63,285 nucleotides of DNA from Candidatus Bipolaricaulota bacterium (GTDB taxonomy: Bacteria > Bipolaricaulota > Bipolaricaulia > M55B111): contig JAIPHJ010000009.1 of assembly GCA_021735245.1 (NCBI GenBank), positions 1 to 63,285 on the forward strand. Direction: 5' to 3'. Of this stretch, positions 10,641-18,652 are shown in pieces. Under the pieces are notes generated by a model. It made no database searches. It had not been told where the DNA came from and saw only the letters and a list, made by a program, of their open reading frames with translations. The position numbers were made by a program, and so were the translations under genes. Within the stretch, counting starts at the first letter, position 1. Every line of letters starts with the position of its first letter.

Positions 10641-11357
10641 ATGATTCCCAATCTGATTATTACGCTACTCGCACTCTTTACAGCCGCTATAGTTCACGAA
10701 TATTCCCACGGATACGTGGCCTGGAAGCTGGGTGACCCCACGGCAAGAAAGGCGGGCAGGCTAACGTTGAATCCCGTCCCCCACGTGGATCCAGTGGGAA
10801 CGATTCTCGTCCCACTGGGGTTAATACTGCTCCAGCTCCTGTTTGGCGGAGGGTTATTTATATTCGGCTGGGCGAAGCCGGTACCGATAGACCCTCGATA
10901 CTTCAGGGATACGGAAAGGGGAATGCTCCAGGTTGGGTTAGCCGGTCCTCTGAGTAACATCCTGATGCTATCCCTGGCTGCTCTAATAGGTCACCTTTTA
11001 GTGCCTCTTTATCAAACCTATTTTCTCGGCGGGAAAGGAGGATTCCTGTTCCAGTTCGCCAGGAACGGCCTGGGACTGTTCATTTACTTCCTGGGAGTAT
11101 TCGTATTCATAAACATTATTCTGGCCGTTTTTAACTTGATCCCCATGCCCCCGCTCGACGGATCAAGGATTCTTAACTACTTTCTATCCCCCCGGGGAAA
11201 ACAGATAATGGCCCAGATGGAACAGTACGGGTTTTTGATAATTCTTGCCGTGCTCTGGCTTGGAGGAGATATATTCTTCTGGGCAATTCAAAAGTTATGG
11301 TTGTTTGTCCTCGGCCCGAGCTGGTACAGGATTTCTTTCCTGGGCGGAGTCTTCTAG
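10641..11357 (+). CDS. site-2 protease family (M50) membrane metalloprotease
   Basis: 238 residues with about six hydrophobic segments. VHEYSHGYVAWKLGDPTA near residue 18 is the HExxH zinc site (HEYSH), and FNLIPMPPLDGSRIL near residue 165 supplies the second metal-ligand motif (N..P.PPLDG). This is the short M50 class, without PDZ or CBS domains, common in bacteria and archaea (rhomboid-size S2P). It would cleave within membrane helices. It starts 5 bases after rqcH and is likely co-transcribed, but has no clear ribosome site of its own, so it may depend on translational coupling. Its substrate is unknown. Confidence 0.85.
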   Translation: MIPNLIITLLALFTAAIVHEYSHGYVAWKLGDPTARKAGRLTLNPVPHVDPVGTILVPLGLILLQLLFGGGLFIFGWAKPVPIDPRYFRDTERGMLQVGLAGPLSNILMLSLAALIGHLLVPLYQTYFLGGKGGFLFQFARNGLGLFIYFLGVFVFINIILAVFNLIPMPPLDGSRILNYFLSPRGKQIMAQMEQYGFLIILAVLWLGGDIFFWAIQKLWLFVLGPSWYRISFLGGVF

Positions 11358-11699
11358 CCCGGGTCGGTTGCTTTTTCTCAACTCTTTCACCATAGTATGC
11401 ACCATAGTATGGAAGCGAAACTTAATTTAACCAGGTTTACTTCATTTTTATCAGGACTTCTCTGCTCTTACCTGGCTGCAGGATTTCGTATACCCCTAAG
11501 CTTTAAAGGTTAAATCCGCGGCAGGTAAGGGACAGAGAGCAGTTATTCGGGTCGGAGAGATGAATCCGTTTTTGGTCAGGGGACTGAACTTACATAACTC
11601 ATCAATTATCAATTAAGCGGCAGATGGCAGATGAGGTTAACCAATTAACCGAGTAAACGGTGAAAAAATGAGCACAAGCGACTTCCCGTTAAATTCGCG
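11358..11699. other. 342-bp gap with tandem CCATA motif and long imperfect palindrome
   Basis: Just after the protease stop is a tandem duplication at 11389-11412 (ACCATAGTATG twice, each CCATA-g-TATG nearly palindromic). An imperfect inverted repeat spans about 11463-11545, pairing CTGCTC...CTTACCTG...GGATTT with its complement. Near 11558-11595, GATGAATCCGTTTTTGGTCAGGGGACTG resembles a degenerate fragment of dispersed repeat copy A in two short blocks. Promoter elements for rsmI should be here, but I cannot identify them with confidence. Confidence 0.4.
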
Positions 11700-11703
11700 A
11701 TGA
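11668..11703 (+). other. possible 11-codon leader ORF overlapping rsmI start
   Basis: An ATG at 11668 reads MSTSDFPLNSR and stops at a TGA that overlaps the rsmI start codon as ATGA. Because rsmI lacks a recognisable ribosome site, this arrangement could couple translation. An ORF this short arises easily by chance and there is no homology to support it. Confidence 0.2.
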
Positions 11704-12563
11704 ACAAGGGAGAAGCTGACCCCGGCAAGCTCTTCGTAGTGGGAACCCCCATTGGAAACCTTGCCGACATTACCTACAGAGCAGTGGAAACGCTCCGCGA
11801 AGTAGACGCCATAATAGCCGAGGACTCCCGGCACTCTCAGAAGCTACTCGATCACTACGATATTGATACCCCGTTTACGCTAAGTTACTACCAGGGAGCC
11901 GGGGCCGACCGAAGAGAAAGGCTAATCGAAAAACTTTTGGCCGGCCAAGACCTGGCCCTTATCAGCGATGCCGGTACCCCCCTGATTTCCGACCCCGGGT
12001 TTAAACTGGTCCGGAAGGTCAGGAAAAGAGGAGTGGAGGTTGTTGGAATACCGGGCCCAAACGCCGCCATAACCTGTCTTTCCATTTCCGGCCAACCTAC
12101 GAACAGCTTTACCTTCGACGGCCAGGCCCCAAAAAAAGAAGGAAAAAAGCGAAAGTACTTCGGAGAGCTCCGGACTCGAACCAGGACGACCGTTATCTAC
12201 GATTCACCACACCGAATAGAGAGGACGCTGGAACTGCTCGACGAGGTCCTTCCGGAAAGATCGATTACCGTATGTCGGGAACTGACGAAGGAATTCGAGC
12301 AGACGATAAAAGGAACTCCCGCCGAGGTACTGGAAAGTCTCAGCGAGGGTGAACTCAAGGGAGAATTCACGATAGTAATAAGGGGAGCGACAGAAGAGGA
12401 AGCAGCCAGGGCAAGGAGAGAAGAATACGAAGATGTCCCGATAGAAGATCAGTACGAAGGGCTGAAGAAGTTAAAGGGCCTATCTCGAAAGGAGGCTATG
12501 AAAGAACTGGCCAGAATAAGGGGTGTATCCAAGAGGGATATCTACGAAGAGTTAAACGAGTAA
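11700..12563 (+). CDS. rsmI: 16S rRNA 2'-O-methyltransferase RsmI (C1402)
   Basis: 287 residues. The start region KLFVVGTPIGNLADITYRA is the signature of RsmI, a tetrapyrrole-methylase-fold enzyme. It is followed by AEDSRHSQKLL, LISDAGTPLISDPGFKLV and GIPGPNAAITCLSISGQPT, all characteristic, and YDSPHRIERTL and ELTKEFEQ in the second half. It methylates the ribose of C1402 in 16S rRNA using S-adenosylmethionine. No strong ribosome site is visible; a short leader ORF overlaps the start. It converges with the RNase H-like gene, with stops only 6 bases apart. Confidence 0.93.
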   Translation: MNKGEADPGKLFVVGTPIGNLADITYRAVETLREVDAIIAEDSRHSQKLLDHYDIDTPFTLSYYQGAGADRRERLIEKLLAGQDLALISDAGTPLISDPGFKLVRKVRKRGVEVVGIPGPNAAITCLSISGQPTNSFTFDGQAPKKEGKKRKYFGELRTRTRTTVIYDSPHRIERTLELLDEVLPERSITVCRELTKEFEQTIKGTPAEVLESLSEGELKGEFTIVIRGATEEEAARARREEYEDVPIEDQYEGLKKLKGLSRKEAMKELARIRGVSKRDIYEELNE

Positions 12564-12569
12564 CCGGGA

Positions 12570-13076
12570 TCAGGCGTGCTTGTCTGCTACGGTCGAGGCC
12601 CCGTACGAATCAGGCTTGGTCCTTACTTCAAAGCCGCTACCAATAATCATCCCTACGACCTCGTCTATTATCTCCTTCGTTTTCCCCCGCTGACCTACAT
12701 CGACGTGGATCTCCAGGTTGTAGTCCAGCAAAGATACTTCCTCCATTCTGTCCATCAGTACTTTTGCAAGGTCGAAAGATAGAAAGGCTTCCTTGTAAAT
12801 CTTATCCCTGAGCGTATAGATGCCTTCCTCCGTTTCGCGCTTCCAGAAGTACCGACCGCCCTTGCCGACCTTGTGAATGACGATAGCGCTAACGAAATCG
12901 ATCTCGTGGTCTCCCGAAGAAGCGTGAGAATCAGTACCTACCACGATTTCGAACTCGGAACGCTGATCGTGCTCCATCATGCCGACAATCTCGTCGACGA
13001 CACCTTCGAAATCTAAATTTCCTTTTGAAGGATTATGAAATTCTTTCAAGTTAAACACCGTCAGGATTATAGCCAA
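12570..13076 (-). CDS. YkuK-like RNase H-fold protein (DUF458)
   Basis: 168 residues. FEIVVGTDSHASSGDHEIDF shows the first acidic strand of an RNase H-like fold (GTDSH), followed by FVSAIVIHKVGKGGRYFWKR. LEIHVDVGQRGKTKEIIDEV and IIGSGFEVRTKPDSYGASTV supply later acidic positions, and the conserved ...ADKHA tail closes the protein. This is the YkuK/DUF458 pattern (COG1978). The molecular function is not established; nuclease activity is predicted from fold. The reading frame opens at TTG with no clear ribosome site, so the start is uncertain and may be a few codons downstream. It is convergent with rsmI. Confidence 0.75.
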   Translation of the reverse strand: MAIILTVFNLKEFHNPSKGNLDFEGVVDEIVGMMEHDQRSEFEIVVGTDSHASSGDHEIDFVSAIVIHKVGKGGRYFWKRETEEGIYTLRDKIYKEAFLSFDLAKVLMDRMEEVSLLDYNLEIHVDVGQRGKTKEIIDEVVGMIIGSGFEVRTKPDSYGASTVADKHA

Positions 13077-13109
13077 TCGTAAACATAATTCAAAGATTAA
13101 CCCGGGAAC

Positions 13110-14444
13110 TCACCGGGCGGAATCACCGAGTATCTCGTCTGCCGCCAAATAGCCACTCCTCACCGCACCTTCCATCGTCGAAGGCCATCCGGTGTCCGTC
13201 CAGTCTCCCGCGACGTACAGTCCCCTGATTTCGGGGTTCTGAGACGGCCTGAACGAGCTGCTGCCCGGTTTCGGCTTGAAGGTCGCTTTCGGCTGGTGAA
13301 GCACTACAGAATCGACCATGGTGGCCTCATTGATGCGGGGCAGAGCTCCTGTTAGTTCCTGTTTAACCAGGTCTACCAGCTCCTCGGTATCCAGATTTTC
13401 TAGCTCACCGGGGTCGGACATCGTGAGACATACGTGCTTACCGGAATCTGATTCGTTCCAGTCCACATTGAAGACCCAGCCAGCAGTTCCTTCCAGGAAA
13501 CCGAAAAACTCCCGATCCATCACGCTTTCCGAAAAGAAAAGGTGTACGTTCAGAATCGAATTCCATTCGAGGTTCCAGAAGGGACGGGAAAACTTATTCA
13601 AGGTCGTCTCGGAAAGAATCTTCTCCAGCCGATGTCCGGGAACCGCGGACAGGACTTTCTCGGATTCCACTAACTCGCCGTCAGACAATTTTACCCGCCA
13701 TTTTCCGTCTTCAGCCGGCTCTACCGAATTCACCGGGCTAGATAACCTTACCGTTCCCTCCTGACTTTCGACGAAATTTGACGCTTTATCTCCAATCTCA
13801 GCCAGGTTACCGTCCAGCCGGCCGAGCTTTCCGCCCTGTTTATCCAGAAGAATCCTCTTAAGAATCATCATTCCCATGGGGACGCTCACTTCGTCCACGG
13901 GAGCGTTAAGCGTGGGTACTATTATCTGGTTCCAGAGTCTTTCTATGGACCTCTCAGTAGTCCCCCTCCGCCTCAACCAGTCACTAAAGGAAACCTGCCT
14001 ATTATCTTCTTCGTAATTGAACAGGAGAGCGGACAGGAGCGGGCCGGCTAGACTGGTCTTATCAATACTTGAGATGAAGGGAAATTCAATCAGGGAAGAA
14101 GCGAGGTGAAACGGCGCAGGTGTATTACTGTCCTTGACTTTGCCTCTCCTTCCCGAACCATCCCGAAACTCCGCTTCCAGTCGAGGCTGAGTCCTTATCT
14201 TATCCCCGAGTCCCAGCCTGGTCAGAAACTCCAGATAGACCTCGAACCCCGATACATGCATGTGCTGACCCAGGTCCAGCCTGTATTTTTTGTAATCTAC
14301 GGTGCTCGCCCGTCCCCCCAGAAAAGGGGCGCGTTCGAGCAGGGTTAAATCGGCGTCGTAACCTCGATCCAGCATCCTCGTCGCCGCAGCAAGACCTGCC
14401 AGTCCGCCGCCGATTACGGTTATCGACTCAGGCTGCTCAGCCAT
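13110..14444 (-). CDS. hpnE: HpnE, hydroxysqualene dehydroxylase (squalene-associated FAD oxidoreductase)
   Basis: 444 residues. ITVIGGGLAGLAAATRMLDR is the FAD-binding Rossmann motif, LLERAPFLGGRAST the second nucleotide contact, and GLYVAGDWTDTGWPSTMEGA near the C-terminus the amine-oxidase-type FAD motif. In this context it is HpnE, which with HpnC and HpnD converts farnesyl diphosphate to squalene through presqualene diphosphate and hydroxysqualene. It is the last gene of the long minus-strand cluster and overlaps hpnD by 25 bases. Phytoene desaturases share the fold, but adjacency to two squalene synthase paralogues favours HpnE. Confidence 0.88.
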   Translation of the reverse strand: MAEQPESITVIGGGLAGLAAATRMLDRGYDADLTLLERAPFLGGRASTVDYKKYRLDLGQHMHVSGFEVYLEFLTRLGLGDKIRTQPRLEAEFRDGSGRRGKVKDSNTPAPFHLASSLIEFPFISSIDKTSLAGPLLSALLFNYEEDNRQVSFSDWLRRRGTTERSIERLWNQIIVPTLNAPVDEVSVPMGMMILKRILLDKQGGKLGRLDGNLAEIGDKASNFVESQEGTVRLSSPVNSVEPAEDGKWRVKLSDGELVESEKVLSAVPGHRLEKILSETTLNKFSRPFWNLEWNSILNVHLFFSESVMDREFFGFLEGTAGWVFNVDWNESDSGKHVCLTMSDPGELENLDTEELVDLVKQELTGALPRINEATMVDSVVLHQPKATFKPKPGSSSFRPSQNPEIRGLYVAGDWTDTGWPSTMEGAVRSGYLAADEILGDSAR

Positions 14445-15298
14445 TGCCCCAGGACAGCGCTAACTTTTCTTACCGTGTTCAGCCTGGTTCGCTGGTCCCA
14501 GACTTGCCACCCGGAAGACTCCATTTTTTCAAGCAATTTACTGTAAATACCGTATAGTCCGGCAGGACAGGCACGCGTTCTGGGTGTCAAGTAGGCAAAT
14601 AGCTTCTTACCGGACCTAAAGAATTCTCGGGCCCGTACCGCTTCGTAATCCATCAATTCTCTGAACTGAGCGTCCACGCCGTTAGAATCGACCCTGGAGA
14701 AATCACAGTTAAATTTTGCCAGGTCCTCTTCTGGGATGTATATCCTGCCCCGACTGTAATCTTCGGCCACGTCCCTGATTATATTCGTCATCTGCATCCC
14801 CAGGCCCAGATCTATCGCGTGCTTTTTTGCTTTGTCATCGTCATAACCAAATATTTCAATAAGTGCCAATCCCACCACGGATGCCACTCTAAAACAATAA
14901 ACTTTGAGGTCCTTGAAGGTCGAATACCGTTCTTTGGTCAAATCCATCTCTACACCCTGAATTAGCTGATCGAAGTAAGTTCTGGGAATATCGTATTTCT
15001 CCACCGTTCTTCCCAGAGCCTCGTAGAGTTTTCCGCGAGGGTTTCCTTCGTAAAGGCTTTTAAGATTTTCCCTCTCCTGCTCCAGGTGGTCTTTTTTTCT
15101 GGAAACATCCCACGAGCTGTCCGCTATATCGTCACACCTGCGGGCAAACGTGTAAATTGTATAGACTGCGGACCTCTTGTCTTTCGGGAGAGTTAAAATC
15201 GCCCAGTAGAAATTCTTTGCCCGGTCCCGGGTAATCCTTTTACAGTAACTTTCCGGGCTTTCATCTTCTCTGACAACCCCCTCAGGCTGGCTTTTCAT
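14420..15298 (-). CDS. hpnD: HpnD, presqualene diphosphate synthase
   Basis: 292 residues of the squalene/phytoene synthase fold. The first aspartate-rich motif is in FARRCDDIADSSWD and the second in MTNIIRDVAEDYSRGRIYIP. The NIIRD..ED..RGRIY form is typical of HpnD, while the upstream paralogue has the HpnC form. It joins two farnesyl diphosphates to presqualene diphosphate. GGAGG lies before the ATG, and the gene overlaps hpnC by 17 bases and hpnE by 25, so the three are translated from one message. HpnC and HpnD labels rely on motif style and gene order, and could be swapped. Confidence 0.87.
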   Translation of the reverse strand: MKSQPEGVVREDESPESYCKRITRDRAKNFYWAILTLPKDKRSAVYTIYTFARRCDDIADSSWDVSRKKDHLEQERENLKSLYEGNPRGKLYEALGRTVEKYDIPRTYFDQLIQGVEMDLTKERYSTFKDLKVYCFRVASVVGLALIEIFGYDDDKAKKHAIDLGLGMQMTNIIRDVAEDYSRGRIYIPEEDLAKFNCDFSRVDSNGVDAQFRELMDYEAVRAREFFRSGKKLFAYLTPRTRACPAGLYGIYSKLLEKMESSGWQVWDQRTRLNTVRKVSAVLGQWLSSLSR

Positions 15299-16199
15299 CG
15301 ACGAACCTCCGTAGCGGTCGCTTCATCAGGTTCGAGAAAAACAACCAGACCTTCTCTCCCCTGGAAAGAGTTGGACGCTTATGAAGGACGTCGTATTCCT
15401 CTTCCTCGATCTTGTCCAGAATCTTAAGGCCTCCCTGGTTGAAAAGCCGCACGTCCATCTTGATCCTGCTATCCAGCAGCGGTACCAGTTCCAGTCCTTC
15501 TTCAAGCAGGTCTCTGGCTCGCGAGACTTCGAACTCCATTAGCTTTACGAATTCCTCGTTATATACTCTTTCCTCCAGCATCTCCCGGGAATATCCGAAC
15601 CGTTCCATATCCTCCTCGGGCAGGTAAACTCTCCCCATCCTCTCGTCCCTATCGACGTCCTGCCAGAAGTTAGTCAGCTGCAAACCGGTACACGTCTTAT
15701 CGGAAAGATTCCGTCTCCGTTTGTCGCTGTATCCGAAAATTCCAAGAAAAACCCTTCCCACTGGATTTGCCGAATGATCACAGTACTCGAGCAGGTCTTC
15801 GTAAGTCTCGTAGGATTTGTTGAGCTGATCCATCCTATTTGCCTCGATGAGTTTGCGAAACGGTTCAGCGGTTAAAGAGTGCGATTTCACGGTATCCATT
15901 AGAGCCATTAAGATCACGTTCTTTGGCTCTTCCCCCCGAAAGATACCCGTGAGTTCCTCCTCCCAGAGATCCAGTGCCTCCAGGTTGCCTTCTTCCAGTT
16001 CGTCCCCTAGATCGTCCGTATAACGGCTATAGGCGTATAAGGCGTAAATATACTTCCTCTTTTCAGCAGGCATCAACCTGCTGACCACGGTGAAGTTCTC
16101 GTAGTGCCCGAGACTTATCTCCCTGCACACCTCGTACGCATCTTCCAACGTCAGATCTTTCCGATATAGTTCTGGATTCAGGTCCTCTAGTTCTAGCAT
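15282..16199 (-). CDS. hpnC: HpnC, hydroxysqualene synthase
   Basis: 305 residues, squalene synthase fold. ISLGHYENFTVVSRLMPAEK near residue 30 resembles the HpnC-specific HYENFxV start. AYSRYTDDLGDE carries the first Asp motif and LQLTNFWQDVDRDERMGRVY the second in the LTNFWQD form of HpnC. It converts presqualene diphosphate to hydroxysqualene. The order hpnC-hpnD-hpnE is the usual one in bacterial hopanoid operons. It lies 62 bases after yjbQ on the same strand. Confidence is high for the family and good for the subfamily. Confidence 0.87.
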   Translation of the reverse strand: MLELEDLNPELYRKDLTLEDAYEVCREISLGHYENFTVVSRLMPAEKRKYIYALYAYSRYTDDLGDELEEGNLEALDLWEEELTGIFRGEEPKNVILMALMDTVKSHSLTAEPFRKLIEANRMDQLNKSYETYEDLLEYCDHSANPVGRVFLGIFGYSDKRRRNLSDKTCTGLQLTNFWQDVDRDERMGRVYLPEEDMERFGYSREMLEERVYNEEFVKLMEFEVSRARDLLEEGLELVPLLDSRIKMDVRLFNQGGLKILDKIEEEEYDVLHKRPTLSRGEKVWLFFSNLMKRPLRRFVDEKPA

Positions 16200-16261
16200 A
16201 AGTTAGCTCCGAAAAATTCGTCCACGCCCCAGTGCGGTTCAACTAATTTCCTTTTCTCCAG

Positions 16262-16711
16262 CTAGCCACCAATGATCTGTAGAATAACTTCCCGTTCCCG
16301 GGAGTGGTCCAGCTCGATAAGAAATACCTTCTGCCATTTACCGAGCTGCAGTTCGCCATCTATCACCGGTATGGTCTCACTTGCGCCCAACCCCAGTGAC
16401 TGACAGTGAGCGTGACCGTTCGGTACTTCGTTCTCGGTCATGTTCTCCGTCCTGACGGAGAAATCGTTGTGGCGATAATAGTCACCCTCCGGAGCAATCT
16501 GTTTCAGGAACTCCGCCATATCCTTTTTTAGCAGGGACTCGTTTTCGTTGATCCTAATCGCCGCCGTCGTGTGACGACTGAAGATAACGAGTGCTCCCGA
16601 TTCGACCTCCCGGCCCTCCATGAACTTTTCTACTTCGTCCGTGATGTCAATAAACTCAGGGGCTTTTGTAGTCTGAACCTTCAAAACTTCCGTAGAAGTT
16701 GAAGTCAACAT
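16262..16711 (-). CDS. YjbQ family protein (COG0432)
   Basis: 149 residues, the usual family length. FSRHTTAAIRINENESLL, YRHNDFSVRTENMTENEVPN and NGHAHCQSLGLGASETIPV contain the conserved His, Asn and Glu residues; WQKVFLIELDHSREREV closes it. YjbQ proteins form trimers with a metal-binding cleft and have been reported to have a side activity as thiamin phosphate synthase; the true role is unknown. AAAGGAGG lies before the ATG. It is set inside the isoprenoid/hopanoid cluster between ispH and hpnC with short spacers, implying co-expression, but nothing in the sequence links it to lipid chemistry. Confidence 0.85.
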   Translation of the reverse strand: MLTSTSTEVLKVQTTKAPEFIDITDEVEKFMEGREVESGALVIFSRHTTAAIRINENESLLKKDMAEFLKQIAPEGDYYRHNDFSVRTENMTENEVPNGHAHCQSLGLGASETIPVIDGELQLGKWQKVFLIELDHSREREVILQIIGG

Positions 16712-16732
16712 CCTCTAAACCTCCTTTTATAA

Positions 16733-17581
16733 CTAAGACCGATCCAGCGCTTTTATAGTTTCCTCTACCGAAGACACAGCTGACTGAGGCGTCGAAGCGC
16801 CAGCCGTTATACCCACCTTCTTAACTCCTCCCAGCCAATCCGGCTTTATCTCCGACTCGTCCTTTATGTGATGTGTTTCGATGCCGGTATTTGCTGCAAC
16901 TTCGGCAAGCTTTCTGGTATTTGCCGAGTTCTTACCCCCTACCACCAATATCAGATCGACCTGTTCTGCCAGCCGTTCAGCTGCTTCGTATCTCCGCCTT
17001 GTCTCTCCACAGGTTGTATCGACTATCTTCACGTCCTCCAGTTTATCCCTATTGGCTTCAAGAAAATCGGCCGCAAAGTCGAAGAAATATTTCTTGCCTT
17101 TAGTCGTCTGAGAGAGCAAGGCTACTCTACCCTCCGGAATGGGAACCTCTTCCCCGGGATTAAGTATCGCTACCCCTTTACCGTCGAGCCAGCCCAGAAT
17201 ATTTCTAACTTCCGTATGATCGTTCTCTCCGTAGATAACCACTTGATAACCCTGCTGAACCAGATCTTCCGCAGTCTCCTGTGCTTTCTTTACTATGGGA
17301 CAGGTCGTATCTATCAGGTTCAACCCTTTGGCCTCTATTTCTTCGTGAATCTCCCTGCCTGCTCCGTGAGCGGTAATGATAACTGAATCCGTATTAACGC
17401 TATCCAGCGAATTTACGACTTCCGCGCCCTTTGAGGAAAGATCCTCAACCACGTTCGGGTTGTGCACTATGGGACCCAGGGTATCGATCTTCTTCCGCTC
17501 ATCCAGTTTTTCTTCGACAATATCCACGGCCCGTCTAACTCCAAAACAGAATCCGAACAAATCGGCTTTGACTATCTCCAT
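16733..17581 (-). CDS. ispH: IspH, 4-hydroxy-3-methylbut-2-enyl diphosphate reductase
   Basis: 282 residues. The three iron-sulfur cysteines appear in order in FGFCFGVRRAVDIVE, IDTTCPIVKKAQE and VDTTCGETRRRYEAAE; LGPIVHNPNVVEDL and the VVGGKNSANTRKLAE loop are further family motifs. IspH reduces HMBPP to IPP and DMAPP in the last step of the MEP pathway. Its ATG follows the ispG stop directly (TAA-ATG), so both are translated together. The downstream partners use FPP, so precursor supply and consumption are encoded in one unit. Confidence 0.94.
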   Translation of the reverse strand: MEIVKADLFGFCFGVRRAVDIVEEKLDERKKIDTLGPIVHNPNVVEDLSSKGAEVVNSLDSVNTDSVIITAHGAGREIHEEIEAKGLNLIDTTCPIVKKAQETAEDLVQQGYQVVIYGENDHTEVRNILGWLDGKGVAILNPGEEVPIPEGRVALLSQTTKGKKYFFDFAADFLEANRDKLEDVKIVDTTCGETRRRYEAAERLAEQVDLILVVGGKNSANTRKLAEVAANTGIETHHIKDESEIKPDWLGGVKKVGITAGASTPQSAVSSVEETIKALDRS

Positions 17582-18652
17582 TTACTCTCCTTTCTCGTTA
17601 TAATTCCTGATTTCTTCCTCCATCCGACTGACCACGGCTTCTATGTCCGAAGCAGAGACAAGACCCTTCTGTTCACCGTCTACGTACAAAACTCCTCCTC
17701 TGGCGGTCCCCACTAAACCAAGGTCCGAGGACCCGGCTTCACCTATACCATTGACCGAGCACCCCATAAGCGAAATCCTTATCGAAGCTTCCAGGTCAGC
17801 CAACCTTTGCTCAAGTTTCCGCCCCAGTGCTTGAACGTCTATCTCCGTTCTGCCACAGGTTGGGCAAGAGACGAAATCCACGCCCCGGTTTCTAATTTCC
17901 AGGGCCTTTAGAATATCGTAGGCTGCCCCTACTTCCTCTTCCGGGTCACCGGTAAGCGATACCCGTATCGTATCACCAATACCCTCATTGAGCAGAGTAC
18001 CTATTCCGATCGCGGATTTGATCACGCCACTCCTGCCCCCGCCGGCTTCCGTTACGCCAAGGTGGAGGGGATAGTCGTATCGCCGGGAAAAAATCTCATT
18101 TGCTTCGATGGTCTTTTTCACGTCGCTCGATTTTAGCGAGACCACTATCCGATCGAATCCCCGATTTTCCAGTAACTCTATTTCCTTTTCGGCACTTATA
18201 ACCATTGCCTTCGGGGACCTGCCGTATTTTTCTACGATATCCTTGTCCAGGGAACCCGAATTTACTCCTACCCTGATCGGGATCGACCGAGAAGCCGCTT
18301 CTTCCGCTATCTCCTCTATCGCCCCCGGGTCGGTAATATTCCCCGGATTCAGCCTAAGCTTGTCAACTCCCGCCTCCATGGCCATAAAAGCCAGGTCCGG
18401 CGAGTAATGAATGTCGGCAATTATCGGAACCGGGCTTCGGTCGACGATTTCCGCCAGTGCTTCTCCCGCTTCGCTATCCGGGACGGCCACCCTTACCAGT
18501 TCACAACCTCTGTCGATCAGACTTTCAACCTGATTTAGAGTGGTCTCAACTTCTTCGGTCGGAGTATTCGTCATGGATTGAACCACTACGGGATTATCCC
18601 CGCCTATCTTGACCCCTCCTACATCCACGACCTTCGTCTCGACCCTTTTCAT
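17582..18652 (-). CDS. ispG: IspG, 4-hydroxy-3-methylbut-2-en-1-yl diphosphate synthase
   Basis: 356 residues, the short bacterial IspG. It opens with VGGVKIGGDNPVVVQSMTNT, characteristic of GcpE. The TIM-barrel part includes LRLNPGNITDP and HLGVTEAGGGRSGVIKSAIG. The C-terminal [4Fe-4S] domain has VSCPTCGRTEIDVQ and ISLMGCSVNGIGEA, giving three cysteines plus the usual Glu. It converts ME-cPP to HMBPP with electrons from ferredoxin or flavodoxin. Its ATG overlaps the hpnA stop (ATGA) and its stop abuts ispH. Having both terminal MEP genes inside a hopanoid cluster is the notable feature. Confidence 0.94.
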   Translation of the reverse strand: MKRVETKVVDVGGVKIGGDNPVVVQSMTNTPTEEVETTLNQVESLIDRGCELVRVAVPDSEAGEALAEIVDRSPVPIIADIHYSPDLAFMAMEAGVDKLRLNPGNITDPGAIEEIAEEAASRSIPIRVGVNSGSLDKDIVEKYGRSPKAMVISAEKEIELLENRGFDRIVVSLKSSDVKKTIEANEIFSRRYDYPLHLGVTEAGGGRSGVIKSAIGIGTLLNEGIGDTIRVSLTGDPEEEVGAAYDILKALEIRNRGVDFVSCPTCGRTEIDVQALGRKLEQRLADLEASIRISLMGCSVNGIGEAGSSDLGLVGTARGGVLYVDGEQKGLVSASDIEAVVSRMEEEIRNYNEKGE

